DNA of 64,000 bases, taken from Mycobacterium alsense (lineage in GTDB: Bacteria; Actinomycetota; Actinomycetes; Mycobacteriales; Mycobacteriaceae). Below, piece by piece: positions 8,954-17,997 of the stretch (position 1 is its first letter; every line of letters starts with the position of its first letter). The DNA is taken from contig NZ_MVHD01000001.1 in assembly GCF_002086635.1 (NCBI RefSeq), forward strand, positions 62,001-126,000, written 5' to 3'. The notes under the pieces are model-generated. The model did not search any database and had not been told where the DNA came from. It was given only the letters and a program-made list of their open reading frames with translations. The position numbers and the translations under genes are program-made.

Positions 8954-9850
8954 ATGGCTGAGCAACCGACGAGCCCGACGAAGACGCGGACGCGCTTCGA
9001 AGACATTCAGGCGCACTACGACGTCTCCGACGACTTCTTCGCGCTGTTCCAGGACGCCACCCGGACCTACAGCTGCGCATACTTCGAGCCGCCGGACATC
9101 TCGCTCGAGGAGGCCCAGTACGCCAAGATCGACCTCAACCTGGACAAGCTGGACCTCAAGCCGGGCATGACGCTGCTGGACATCGGCTGCGGCTGGGGCA
9201 CCACCATGAAGCGCGCCATCGAGCGGTTTGACGTCAACGTCGTCGGCCTGACGCTGTCGAAGAACCAGCACGCCCGCTGCGAGCAGGTGCTGGGCGCGCT
9301 GGACACCGGCCGCTCGCGCCAGGTGCGGCTGCACGGCTGGGAGGACTTCAACGAGCCCGTCGACCGGATCGTGTCGATCGAGGCCTTCGAGCACTTCGGC
9401 CACGAGAACTACGACGACTTCTTCAAGCGGTGTTTCGACATCATGCCCTCCGACGGCCGGATGACGATACAGAGCAGCGTCGGCTATCACCCGTTCGACA
9501 TGGCCGCGCGCGGCAAGAAGCTGAGCTTCGAGACGGCGCGCTTCATCAAGTTCATCATCACCGAGATCTTCCCCGGCGGGCGGCTGCCCTCCGCCGAGAT
9601 GATGGTCGAGCACGGCGAGAAGGCCGGTTTCGTTGTGCCCGAGACGCTTTCGTTGCGCCCGCACTACATCAAGACGCTGCACATCTGGGGCGACACGCTG
9701 GAGTCCAACCGGGAGAAGGCGATCGAGGTCACCTCCGAAGAGGTCTACAACCGCTACATGAAGTACCTGCGCGGCTGCGAACACTACTTCTCCGACGAGA
9801 TGCTCGACGTCCGCCTGGTGACCTACCTCAAGCCGGGCGCCGCCGCCTGA
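8954..9850 (+). CDS. mmaA4: hydroxymycolate synthase MmaA4 (Hma)
   Basis: SAM-dependent methyltransferase that introduces the methyl-branched hydroxyl group, the common precursor of keto- and methoxymycolates. 298 residues against 301 in M. tuberculosis. Seen: [68 protein letters not shown], and the typical C-terminus [11 protein letters not shown] and YLKPGAAA. The M. tuberculosis start (three residues further up) is not available here: the codon is AAG and the spacing is shifted by one base. ATG at 8954 is therefore used, with AGGAG at an unusually long 13 bases. GTG at 8924 is an alternative. The M. tuberculosis neighbour rplA is here displaced by two inserted genes. Confidence 0.93.
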   Translation: MAEQPTSPTKTRTRFEDIQAHYDVSDDFFALFQDATRTYSCAYFEPPDISLEEAQYAKIDLNLDKLDLKPGMTLLDIGCGWGTTMKRAIERFDVNVVGLTLSKNQHARCEQVLGALDTGRSRQVRLHGWEDFNEPVDRIVSIEAFEHFGHENYDDFFKRCFDIMPSDGRMTIQSSVGYHPFDMAARGKKLSFETARFIKFIITEIFPGGRLPSAEMMVEHGEKAGFVVPETLSLRPHYIKTLHIWGDTLESNREKAIEVTSEEVYNRYMKYLRGCEHYFSDEMLDVRLVTYLKPGAAA

Positions 9851-9943
9851 GTTTCCCGGCGCCTGTCGGATCGGGGATGCGCCGTTCGTCGAGTAGGTAG
9901 AGAGTGGAGCAGGAGGCTTCGCTCCTTACCGGAGGTGATGAAC

Positions 9944-10642
9944 ATGCAGTACTTCGCGCTGTTGATCAGCAGGGAGCAAGACCGCACGCCCGAAGACGGG
10001 GCCGCCGCGATGGCAGCGTTCGAGAGCTTTCACGCCACGGCCGCCGCGGCGATCAGGGCCGGCGACGCCCTGACGCCGGCCGCGACCGGTGTGCGCATCT
10101 CCGGCGGCCCGGACGCGCCGGTCGTCAGCGACGGCCCGTTCGCCGAGTCCGCCGAGGTGGCCTGCGGCTACTACGTCTTCGAGGCGGAGAACCTCGACGA
10201 GGCGCTGGCCTTGGCGCGCGGCGTCCCGGTCGCCGCGTTCGGGGCGGTGGAGTTGTGGCCGCTGGTCCATTCGGTGGAGCTGTCCCGCAAGCTCACCGGC
10301 AACGACTGGCTCGCGCTGCTGCTGGAGCCGCCCGCCTCCGCACACACCCCGGGCACGCCGGAGTGGGAGGCGGTGGCGGCGAAGCACGTCGACCTGCACG
10401 CGGCGGCGGGCGATCACGTGATCGGCGGCGCCGCCCTGCACGACCGGACCACCGCGACGACCGTGCGGGTCCGCGACGGCGAGGTCCTGATCACCGACGG
10501 GCCCTACGTGGAAGGCGCCGAAATCGCCACCGACATCTACCTGCTGAGCGCCGGAGATCGCGACGAGGCCGTCAAGATCGCATCCATGATCCCCGCCTCG
10601 GCCGTGGAGCTGCGCCAGCTGGCGGGGGTCTCCGGCCTGTAG
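9944..10642 (+). CDS. tandem YCII/DGPF-domain protein, ECF sigma partner
   Basis: A 232-residue protein made of two YCII-like (DGPF) alpha-beta domains. The first carries VVSDGPFAESAEVACGYY (about residues 42-59). The second carries LITDGPYVEGAEIATDIY (about 183-200). Both repeat the D-G-P-F/Y signature. DGPF proteins are the standing genetic partners of ECF42-type sigma factors, and one follows here after three bases. Their biochemical role is unproven; they may sense or modify a small molecule. ATG at 9944 is preferred over GTG 9935 and ATG 9938 because GGAGGTGA (9931-9938) is then correctly spaced. The pair sits between mmaA4 and rplA, which are adjacent in H37Rv, so it is an insertion or a retained ancestral module. 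Confidence 0.8.
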   Translation: MQYFALLISREQDRTPEDGAAAMAAFESFHATAAAAIRAGDALTPAATGVRISGGPDAPVVSDGPFAESAEVACGYYVFEAENLDEALALARGVPVAAFGAVELWPLVHSVELSRKLTGNDWLALLLEPPASAHTPGTPEWEAVAAKHVDLHAAAGDHVIGGAALHDRTTATTVRVRDGEVLITDGPYVEGAEIATDIYLLSAGDRDEAVKIASMIPASAVELRQLAGVSGL

Positions 10643-10645
10643 CGC

Positions 10646-11863
10646 ATGGCCGACCTGGACGGCGTCTTCCGCCGGGAATGGGGACCCGCCGTCGCCGCGC
10701 TGGCGCGCTGGTCCGGCGACCTCACCGTCGCCGAGGACGCCGTCCAGGAGGCCTGCGCCGAGGCGCTCCGCGCCTGGCCCCGCGACGGGCCGCCCGACCA
10801 TCCCGGCGCATGGCTGGTGACCGTCGCCCGCAACCGCGCCCGGGACCGGCTGCGCCGCGAATCGGCGCGTCCCGGAAAGGAATTGGCCGCGGTGGTAGAC
10901 GACATCCGGGCACGCACAGATCGCGCCGAGCCGCACCCGGTTCGCGACGACGAGCTGAGGATGATGTTCACCTGTGCGCACCCGGCGCTGGACCGGCCGT
11001 CACAGCTGGCGCTCACGCTGCGGCTCGTCTCCGGGTTGACCGTCGGCGAGATCGCCCGGGCGCTGCTGCAGAGCGAGGCGGCCATCGGCCAGCGAATCAC
11101 CCGCGCCAAGAACAAGGTTCGGCACGCGAACATCCCGCTGCGCGTGCCGCCCGCCGAGCTGCTGCCCGAGCGCACCCCCCACGTACTCGGCTGCATCTAC
11201 TCGGTGTTCACCGAGGGCTATTGGTCGACGGCGGGTCCGTCGGCGATCCGCGACGAATTGTGCGACGAGGGCGTCCGGCTGGCGCAGGAGCTGTGCGCCC
11301 TCATGCCGCACGAGCCGGAGGCGCACGCGCTGGCCGCCCTGGTGCTGCTGCACGATTCGCGGCGCGCCACCCGGACCGACGCCGCGGGGATGCTGGTGCC
11401 GCTCGAGGAGCAGGACCGTCGCCGCTGGGATCGGGGCCGCATCACCCGCGGGCTGGACAGGCTGCGGCGGGCCGAGGGGTCGACGGGTCCCTATCTGCCG
11501 CAGGCGGTGATCGCCGCCCTGCACGCGACGGCGCCGACCTGGGAGCTGACGGACTGGGTCACCGTCTGCTCGGCCTACGACCGGCTGCTGCAGATCACGG
11601 ACTCCCCGGTGGCGCGGGCCAACCGCGCGCTGGCCGTCGGCTTCCGCGACGGCCCCGACGCCGGCCTGGCGGCCCTGGACGCGGTGGCGCATGATCCCCG
11701 GCTGGCGCGCTCGAACCTCGTCGCGACGGTGCGCGCCGACCTGCTCCGGCGCGCGGGACGGCCCGCCGAGGCCCTGACGTGGTACCGAACGGCGTTGGAG
11801 TCCAACGGTTCCGAGCCGGGCCGGCAATTCCTGCGGCGACGCATCGCCGAATGCGGCGGGTGA
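10646..11863 (+). CDS. ECF42-type RNA polymerase sigma factor with C-terminal extension
   Basis: A 405-residue ECF sigma factor. The sigma-2 region is about residues 5-75 (AEDAVQEACAEALRAWP; GAWLVTVARNRARDRLRR). The sigma-4 helix-turn-helix is about 120-165 (LRLVSGLTVGEIARALL; QRITRAKNKVR). A long C-terminal helical extension of about 230 residues follows (CIYSVFTEGYWST, RANRALAVGFRDGPDAGL, ALTWYRTALE), TPR-like, as in ECF42 members. These sigmas have no anti-sigma; the extension is thought to control activity. The three-base gap to the DGPF gene shows co-transcription. Regulon unknown; autoregulation of the pair is typical of the family. It converges on rplA with only 17 bases between, and no terminator hairpin was seen there. 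Confidence 0.85.
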   Translation: MADLDGVFRREWGPAVAALARWSGDLTVAEDAVQEACAEALRAWPRDGPPDHPGAWLVTVARNRARDRLRRESARPGKELAAVVDDIRARTDRAEPHPVRDDELRMMFTCAHPALDRPSQLALTLRLVSGLTVGEIARALLQSEAAIGQRITRAKNKVRHANIPLRVPPAELLPERTPHVLGCIYSVFTEGYWSTAGPSAIRDELCDEGVRLAQELCALMPHEPEAHALAALVLLHDSRRATRTDAAGMLVPLEEQDRRRWDRGRITRGLDRLRRAEGSTGPYLPQAVIAALHATAPTWELTDWVTVCSAYDRLLQITDSPVARANRALAVGFRDGPDAGLAALDAVAHDPRLARSNLVATVRADLLRRAGRPAEALTWYRTALESNGSEPGRQFLRRRIAECGG

Positions 11864-11880
11864 CTTTCGCCGAACGAACC

Positions 11881-12588
11881 TCAGGCGTCGGCGAAGTTGC
11901 GCGTGACGGACGGGTCCACCGGGATGCCGGGGCCCGTGGTCGTCGACACGGTGATCTTCTTGAGGTAACGGCCCTTCGACGACGACGGCTTGAGCCGCAG
12001 CACCTCGTCGATCGCCGCGCCGTAGTTCTCCGCCAGGCTCTTCTCGTCGAACGACGCCTTGCCGATGACGAAGTGCAGGTTGGCCTGCTTGTCCACGCGG
12101 AAGTTGATCTTGCCGCCCTTGATGTCGGACACGGCCTTGGCGACGTCGGGGGTGACGGTGCCGGTCTTGGGGTTGGGCATCAGGCCGCGCGGGCCCAGGA
12201 TGCGCGCGATGCGACCGACCTTGGCCATCTGGTCGGGGGTGGCGATCGCCGCGTCGAAGTCCAGGAACCCGCCCTGGATCTTTTCGATCAGGTCGTCGCT
12301 GCCGACGATGTCCGCGCCGGCGGCCTGCGCCTGCTCGGCCTTGTCGCCCACGGCGAACACCGCGACCCGTGCCGTCTTACCGGTTCCGTGCGGCAGGTTG
12401 ACGGTGCCACGGACCATCTGGTCGGCCTTGCGCGGGTCGACTCCGAGCCGGATCGCCACCTCGACCGTGGCGTCCTGCTTGGTCGACGACGTCTCCTTGG
12501 CGAGCTTGGCCGCCTGCAGCGGGGTGTACAGGTTGGCGCGGTCGATCTTCTCGGCGGCGGCGCGATACGCCTTGCTTTGCTTGCTCAT
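11881..12588 (-). CDS. rplA: 50S ribosomal protein L1
   Basis: Ribosomal protein L1, 235 residues, the usual length. It binds 23S rRNA at the L1 stalk near the E site and can repress its own operon. Family segments: [57 protein letters not shown]. Start ATG at 12588. Second gene after rplK with a 68-base spacer, as in the conserved nusG-rplK-rplA order. Convergent with the ECF42 sigma gene. Confidence 0.97.
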   Translation of the reverse strand: MSKQSKAYRAAAEKIDRANLYTPLQAAKLAKETSSTKQDATVEVAIRLGVDPRKADQMVRGTVNLPHGTGKTARVAVFAVGDKAEQAQAAGADIVGSDDLIEKIQGGFLDFDAAIATPDQMAKVGRIARILGPRGLMPNPKTGTVTPDVAKAVSDIKGGKINFRVDKQANLHFVIGKASFDEKSLAENYGAAIDEVLRLKPSSSKGRYLKKITVSTTTGPGIPVDPSVTRNFADA

Positions 12589-12656
12589 TCATTCATCCAA
12601 TCGGTGTTGGGTCGTGGTTTGTCGGGCCGAAGCCAGCCCTCCCACGGGTGAAAATC

Positions 12657-13085
12657 TTATTCGACGGTGATCCCCATCGACCGGGCGGTGCCGGCGATGA
12701 TCTTGGCGGCGGCGTCGATGTCGTTGGCGTTGAGGTCGGACTTCTTGGTCTCGGCGATCTCTTTGACCTGATCCCAGCTGACCTTGGCGACCTTGGTCTT
12801 GTGCGGCTCGGCCGAGCCCTTGCCCACGCCGGCGGCCTTGAGCAACAGCTTGGCGGCGGGCGGCGTCTTGAGGGTGAAGGTGAAGCTGCGGTCCTCGTAG
12901 ACCGTGATCTCCACCGGGATGACGTTGCCACGCTGGTTTTCTGTCGCGGCGTTGTACGCCTTGCAGAACTCCATGATGTTGACGCCGTGCTGGCCGAGCG
13001 CGGGCCCGACCGGCGGGGCGGGGTTGGCCTGCCCGGCCTGGATCTGGAGCTTGATCAGCCCAACGACCTTCTTCTTCGGGGCCAT
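12657..13085 (-). CDS. rplK: 50S ribosomal protein L11
   Basis: Ribosomal protein L11, 142 residues. It forms part of the GTPase-associated centre and is needed for RelA-type sensing. Seen: the N-terminal conserved [34 protein letters not shown] and the C-terminal RNA-binding domain [11 protein letters not shown] at 13085 is preceded by GGAAGGAAACC on the minus strand. It lies 45 bases after nusG and before rplA in one unit. Confidence 0.97.
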   Translation of the reverse strand: MAPKKKVVGLIKLQIQAGQANPAPPVGPALGQHGVNIMEFCKAYNAATENQRGNVIPVEITVYEDRSFTFTLKTPPAAKLLLKAAGVGKGSAEPHKTKVAKVSWDQVKEIAETKKSDLNANDIDAAAKIIAGTARSMGITVE

Positions 13086-13130
13086 GAGATGTTGCGGTTT
13101 CCTTCCTGGGAACTGGGCGCGATTGCCCGG

Positions 13131-13967
<837 letters not shown>

Positions 13968-13980
13968 TCACTCTCAAAGC

Positions 13981-14445
13981 TCAGCCGAACACCAGCAGCA
14001 CCAGCTTGGCCAGGCCGAAATCCGCCAGACCGACCAGCGCCACCATGAAGGCCAGAAACGCCAGCACGACCGAGGTGTAGGTGAGCATCTGCTTGCGGTT
14101 CGGCCAGATCACCTTCCGCATCTCCGCAACGACCTGCTTGAGGTAGTTGTAGACGAACACGAAGGGATTGGCCGACCGGTCCCCGGGCTTGCGGGCTTTG
14201 GCCGCCGCCTTGCTCTTGCCGCCCTTCTTGGGCGTGTCCCGCTTGGGGGCCTCGACTTCGTCGACGGACTCGGCGTCGACGTCCTCGCCGACGTCGGCCG
14301 CTCGCTGCCTGGATCGTTTGCCGGTGGGGCGCTGCGGCCGGGTCACCACGGCCGTCCGGACGCCGCTGTCGCGACCGTCCTCGGTGTCACCGCCGTCGCG
14401 TGCGGCGTCGTTGGCTGCACCGATGTCGGGGCCCTCGTCGCTCAC
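13981..14445 (-). CDS. secE: preprotein translocase subunit SecE
   Basis: SecE clamps SecY in the plasma-membrane Sec translocon. 154 residues: a long charged N-terminal extension typical of actinobacteria ([13 protein letters not shown] through [10 protein letters not shown]), the amphipathic helix [21 protein letters not shown] with the conserved VxWP motif, and one C-terminal membrane segment ([20 protein letters not shown]). GTG at 14445 is chosen over the in-frame ATG at 14487 because AAAGGAG lies six bases before it. It follows tRNA-Trp and precedes nusG, as in M. tuberculosis. Confidence 0.95.
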   Translation of the reverse strand: MSDEGPDIGAANDAARDGGDTEDGRDSGVRTAVVTRPQRPTGKRSRQRAADVGEDVDAESVDEVEAPKRDTPKKGGKSKAAAKARKPGDRSANPFVFVYNYLKQVVAEMRKVIWPNRKQMLTYTSVVLAFLAFMVALVGLADFGLAKLVLLVFG

Positions 14446-14548
14446 CGCGTGCTCCTTTGTTTGCTGATATCCCGCGAACCGTCCCATTCTGATGGGCCAC
14501 TACCCTTCCAGTGTCCACCATGGCACGGCACCTGTAGTCCGTCTTCAG

Positions 14549-14621
<73 letters not shown>

Positions 14622-14778
14622 TCGCGGTTGGCAGGCCAACCTGCGCTTACCTGCCGGGGCTTACATGACACGCGCGCCCCCCGATGTTCAAATCCCGGAA
14701 AGCGCGCTGATGCTGGGAAAACCCCGAGGCCCGAGTGTACTCGATCCCACCCGAGCTCAGGAAATCCGATTACTCCGA

Positions 14779-15279
14779 TTACGAGGTCCGGATGACCTGC
14801 CCGGACTCTTTGTCCCATTTCAGCCTGGCCGATTCCTCGCCCTGCTGGCCCATCAGCGTGGTATAGGCCTCCAGCACGAGCTCGCCCTCGTCGTTGTGGC
14901 AGATGTTCTTGGTGACGACGATGTCGGCGCCGAACCGCTCGTCCACCGAATGGATGTCCATCCGGGCCCACAGCTTGTCGCCCGCCAGCACCGGCTTGTA
15001 GAAGAGGAACCGCTGGTCGACCTGGACGATCTGCATGGTCTCCATGCCCACATCGACGTTCCGGAAGAAATCGAGCTGGACGTACTTGGCCAGGATCGTC
15101 ACGAAGGTCATCGGCGCGACGATCGAGTCGTAGCCGAGCTCGGCGGCCGCGCCCTCGTCGAAGTAGGCCGGGTGGTCGCATTTGATGGCATGGGCGAACT
15201 CGCGCAGCTGCTCGCGGCCGACGACGAAGTAGTCCGGATACCGCCAGATCATGCCGCGGATATCGGTCTTGAGGGCCAT
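14779..15279 (-). CDS. hadC: (3R)-hydroxyacyl-ACP dehydratase subunit HadC
   Basis: HadC pairs with HadB to form the HadBC dehydratase of FAS-II, acting on the longer meromycolate intermediates. 166 residues, single hot-dog fold of the HadA/HadC type (IRGMIWRYPDYFVVGREQLREFA at the start, YDSIVAPMTFVTILAKY mid-protein). Like HadA it lacks the D-x4-H catalytic motif, which HadB supplies. It follows hadB by 15 bases and ends the operon before tRNA-Trp. Confidence 0.95.
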   Translation of the reverse strand: MALKTDIRGMIWRYPDYFVVGREQLREFAHAIKCDHPAYFDEGAAAELGYDSIVAPMTFVTILAKYVQLDFFRNVDVGMETMQIVQVDQRFLFYKPVLAGDKLWARMDIHSVDERFGADIVVTKNICHNDEGELVLEAYTTLMGQQGEESARLKWDKESGQVIRTS

Positions 15280-15294
15280 GAACTGCGTCCCCGC

Positions 15295-15723
15295 CTACGC
15301 CAGCTTCGCCGACGCGATGGCCCGCCCGAAGATCTTCTTGCCCCCGGTGGTGGCCGTCAGCGCGATGGTCACCGACTTGGTCTCCGGGTCGACCGACTTC
15401 ACCTTGCCGCTGAACACGAGCTCGGCGCCCTTGCCGTCGTTGGGCACCGGCACGACGGCGGTGAACCGCACGTTGTATTCGGTGACCGCGCCCGGGTCGC
15501 CCACCCACGAGGTCACGTAGCCGCCGCCGATGCCCATGGTGAGCATGCCGTGGGCGATCGCGGTGTCCAGCCCCACGACCTTGGCGATCTCGTCGTCCCA
15601 GTGGATCGGGTTCAGGTCACCCGAGACCCCCGCGTAGTTCACCAGGTCCTGACGGGTCAGCGGGTAGGTCTTCTCCGGCAGCTTGTCGCCCACCTTGACC
15701 GAGCTGAACTCACGCAGTGGCAT
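15295..15723 (-). CDS. hadB: (3R)-hydroxyacyl-ACP dehydratase catalytic subunit HadB
   Basis: Catalytic subunit shared by HadAB and HadBC in mycolic acid FAS-II elongation. 142 residues. The MaoC-like hydratase-2 motif GDLNPIHWDDEIA holds Asp36 and His41, then the AHGMLTMGIGGG loop. The sequence is nearly identical to the remembered M. tuberculosis protein. ATG at 15723 overlaps the hadA 3' end by 14 bases. A longer in-frame opening upstream (to 15795) overlaps hadA and is not used. Confidence 0.97.
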   Translation of the reverse strand: MPLREFSSVKVGDKLPEKTYPLTRQDLVNYAGVSGDLNPIHWDDEIAKVVGLDTAIAHGMLTMGIGGGYVTSWVGDPGAVTEYNVRFTAVVPVPNDGKGAELVFSGKVKSVDPETKSVTIALTATTGGKKIFGRAIASAKLA

Positions 15724-16189
15724 CAGAAAATCCCTTTTCTCCGTCTTCACCCGCACGGCCCGCCAGGGTCGTGTAGGTCTCCTGCACAATGTCACCGGCC
15801 TCGTCGGTGATGATGTTCTTGGTCACGATGATCTGGGTGTGGTGCGTTTCCCGCACCGAGTCGACGTACACGTCGCAATAGAGCTTGTCGCCCGCCACGA
15901 TCGGCTTCTGGAATCTCAGCACCTGATCGACCTGGACGATCTGCGCGTCCTCGACCGCGATCTTCGCGTGCTTGAAGAACGCCGATTGCGCCTGGTAGCC
16001 GAACACGCAGATGAACGTCAGCGGCGCCAACAGGCCCTTGTATCCCAGCTCGGCGGCCGCGTCCTCCTCGAAAAAGCAGGTGTCGGTGTTCTGCACGGCC
16101 ACCGCGTATTCGCGGATCTTCTCGCGCTCCACTTCGTAGTGGTCGGGATACCGATAGTGCATCCCGACGATGTTTGTGGACAAACCCAC
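15710..16189 (-). CDS. hadA: (3R)-hydroxyacyl-ACP dehydratase subunit HadA
   Basis: Non-catalytic partner of HadB in the HadAB dehydratase, acting on early FAS-II intermediates. 159 residues with the HadA/HadC hot-dog pattern (HYRYPDHYEVEREKIREYA; YKGLLAPLTFICVFGYQAQ). Cys61, the residue targeted by activated thiacetazone and isoxyl in M. tuberculosis HadA, is present in LTFIC. First gene of hadABC; rpmG ends 49 bases upstream, so the genes may share a transcript. Confidence 0.96.
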   Translation of the reverse strand: MGLSTNIVGMHYRYPDHYEVEREKIREYAVAVQNTDTCFFEEDAAAELGYKGLLAPLTFICVFGYQAQSAFFKHAKIAVEDAQIVQVDQVLRFQKPIVAGDKLYCDVYVDSVRETHHTQIIVTKNIITDEAGDIVQETYTTLAGRAGEDGEKGFSDATA

Positions 16190-16238
16190 GGCTGTAGAAC
16201 CTACCTAGTCGGTGTCGATAAATGAGTGCTGGGCGGCG

Positions 16239-16406
16239 CTAGCGTGTCTCGCGGTGCGGCTGGTGCTTGCCGCAATTCGGGCAGAACTTCTTCAGTTCCA
16301 TCCGGTCGGGATCGTTGCGGCGGTTCTTCTTGGTGATGTAGTTGCGGTGTTTGCACACCTCGCACGCCAGGGTGATCTTCGGCCGCACATCGGTACTGGA
16401 AGCCAT
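16239..16406 (-). CDS. rpmG: 50S ribosomal protein L33 (zinc-binding form)
   Basis: Ribosomal protein L33 of 55 residues, counterpart of rpmG2 upstream of hadA in M. tuberculosis. The translation starts [18 protein letters not shown] and ends KHQPHRETR. Two Cys pairs, CEVC and CPNC, make a zinc ribbon, so this is the C+ form and not the zinc-independent C- paralog induced in zinc starvation. ATG at 16406 follows GAGAGAACC on the minus strand. It lies between tRNA-Met and hadA. Confidence 0.95.
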   Translation of the reverse strand: MASSTDVRPKITLACEVCKHRNYITKKNRRNDPDRMELKKFCPNCGKHQPHRETR

Positions 16407-16476
16407 GTCGGTTCTCTCTGCTCAGTCGCTCGTTGAAACTCGCGTTGTTGTCGTCTGTTGTGCCGTTGTTGTGTTG

Positions 16477-16550
<74 letters not shown>

Positions 16551-16603
16551 TCTGGGCCACCCATGTTGGGGTTGAGGGCCGCCTGCCTGCTCGGCGTCCG
16601 CCG

Positions 16604-16676
16604 AGCCCCCTAACGGAATCGAACCGTTGACCTTTTCCTTACCATGGAAACGCTCTACCGACTGAGCTAAGGGGGC
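16604..16676 (-). tRNA. thrT: tRNA-Thr (GGU anticodon)
   Basis: 73-base cloverleaf. The acceptor is GCCCCCT/AGGGGGC, the D-arm is AGCTCAGTCGGTAGAGC, the anticodon stem TTTCC/GGAAA encloses ATGGTAA, and the T-arm is GGTTCGATTCC. It is first of the thrT-metT-rpmG-hadABC run. Confidence 0.96.
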
Positions 16677-16808
16677 CGTTCACCCAAGCGACAGTCCTGC
16701 CGCGGGGCCTAAAAGAGGGTACAGCCTGCCGCGCAGCCTCACCAAACCACGAATGCGCCCGGGCGGCTGCCCACCGGTGCGCGACGGGCGGGGGGCGACG
16801 ACGCGATA

Positions 16809-17018
16809 TCACCCGCTGTCGCCGCCGGGGCGCGGCTGCCACGCGCTGAGGTCGCTGAACTCGTCGTATGCGCTGTCTTGCTGATCATCCGCACCGGACT
16901 CGCCGAGCAGGGTCCGCAGCGCGAGATGGACGGCCTCGCGCGTGTCAGCCAGATGGAACCGACGTATCGCCTCTTGGACCAGATCGTCGTCGATGTCGAT
17001 CTCGACCCTCTTCCTCAT
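16809..17018 (-). CDS. VapB-like antitoxin without an adjacent toxin
   Basis: A 69-residue protein. It starts MRKRVEIDIDDDLVQEAIRR, the ribbon-helix-helix N-terminus of VapB (type II antitoxin) proteins, followed by FHLADTREAVHLALRTLL (helices) and an acidic, disordered toxin-binding tail. No PIN-domain gene is found on either side: upstream is the divergent glyoxalase-like gene and downstream is tRNA-Thr. It may be a solitary antitoxin or regulator. ATG at 17018 is chosen; the longer in-frame opening to 17891 runs through the divergent gene and is a shadow. Confidence 0.75.
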   Translation of the reverse strand: MRKRVEIDIDDDLVQEAIRRFHLADTREAVHLALRTLLGESGADDQQDSAYDEFSDLSAWQPRPGGDSG

Positions 17019-17126
17019 GCGGCAACAATACCCACTGGGCACGGCCCGAACCCACCGACGACGGGGGGTTTCTGGCAAACACCGCGCCAATGCGCAGTCG
17101 GCAGCGGCGCGCATCGGGCGGGGTCC

Positions 17127-17132
17127 TAGTCT
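17127..17132 (+). promoter_or_regulatory. putative -10 box for the glyoxalase II-like gene (leaderless)
   Basis: TAGTCT fits TANNNT and ends six bases before the GTG at 17139. No Shine-Dalgarno sequence is present, so a leaderless mRNA starting at or near the GTG is likely. Confidence 0.5.
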
Positions 17133-17138
17133 GGTCGG

Positions 17139-17852
17139 GTGGCAGAGGACCGGCTGTATTTCCGTCAGTTGCTCTCGGGTCGCGATTTCGCCCCCGGCGA
17201 CATGTTCGCGACCCAAATGCGCAACTTCGCCTACCTGATCGGCGACCGCCAGACCGGGGATTGCATGGTGGTCGACCCCGCCTACGCCGCCGGCGATCTG
17301 CTCGACGCGCTCGAGGCCGACGGCATGCACCTGTCCGGGGTGCTGGTGACCCACCACCACCCCGACCACGTGGGCGGGTCGATGATGGGCTTCGAGTTGA
17401 AGGGACTGGCTGAGCTGCTGGAGCGCGCGCCCGTGCCGGTGCACGTCAATACCCATGAGGCCCTTTGGGTTTCGCGGGTCACCGGGATCGGCCTGGCAGA
17501 CCTCACCGCCCATGAGGGCCACGACAAGGTCAGCGTCGGAGATATCGAAATCGAGCTGCTGCACACCCCGGGTCACACGCCGGGCAGCCAGTGTTTCCTG
17601 CTCGACGGCCGCCTGGTCGCCGGTGACACGCTGTTCCTCGAAGGCTGTGGGCGCACCGACTTTCCGGGCGGCGACTCCGACGAGATGTATCGCAGCCTGC
17701 AGCGGCTCGCCACGCTTCCCGGCGATCCGACGGTGTTTCCGGGTCACTGGTACTCGGCGGAGCCGAGCGCGTCTTTGTCGGAGGTCAAACGCTCCAACTA
17801 CGTGTATCGCGCCGCCAACCTCGACCAGTGGCGAATGCTGATGGGCGGATAA
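17139..17852 (+). CDS. MBL-fold metallohydrolase, glyoxalase II-like
   Basis: A 237-residue metallo-beta-lactamase-fold hydrolase, ortholog of Rv0634c by position. Metal ligands are visible: THHHPDHVGG (about residues 67-76), HTPGHTPGS (about 143-151), the bridging Asp in LVAGDTLF and the last His in VFPGHW. Glyoxalase II and persulfide dioxygenase enzymes share this pattern; substrate is unproven, and a mycothiol thioester is possible in this genus. GTG at 17139 is consistent with a leaderless promoter. No signal peptide. Confidence 0.88.
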   Translation: MAEDRLYFRQLLSGRDFAPGDMFATQMRNFAYLIGDRQTGDCMVVDPAYAAGDLLDALEADGMHLSGVLVTHHHPDHVGGSMMGFELKGLAELLERAPVPVHVNTHEALWVSRVTGIGLADLTAHEGHDKVSVGDIEIELLHTPGHTPGSQCFLLDGRLVAGDTLFLEGCGRTDFPGGDSDEMYRSLQRLATLPGDPTVFPGHWYSAEPSASLSEVKRSNYVYRAANLDQWRMLMGG

Positions 17853-17997
17853 CCGACGGACGAACAATTGCGCGCATTTGGGCGGCGTCATCCCGGGCCG
17901 GCTTTCGGTTCAGCGGTGCGCGCCGGGCCCCTCTACGATCGGTCCAGCGAAACTTCCGGCCGAGGACCACTGTGATATAAGCGGAAGGGTGGATCTC

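Noticed and set aside
11864-11880. Terminator between the ECF42 sigma gene and rplA
   Set aside because: Only 17 bases separate the stops, and no inverted repeat is present.
15724-15795. N-terminal extension of HadB to 15795
   Set aside because: It lies inside hadA, and the M. tuberculosis protein starts at the ATG equivalent to 15723.
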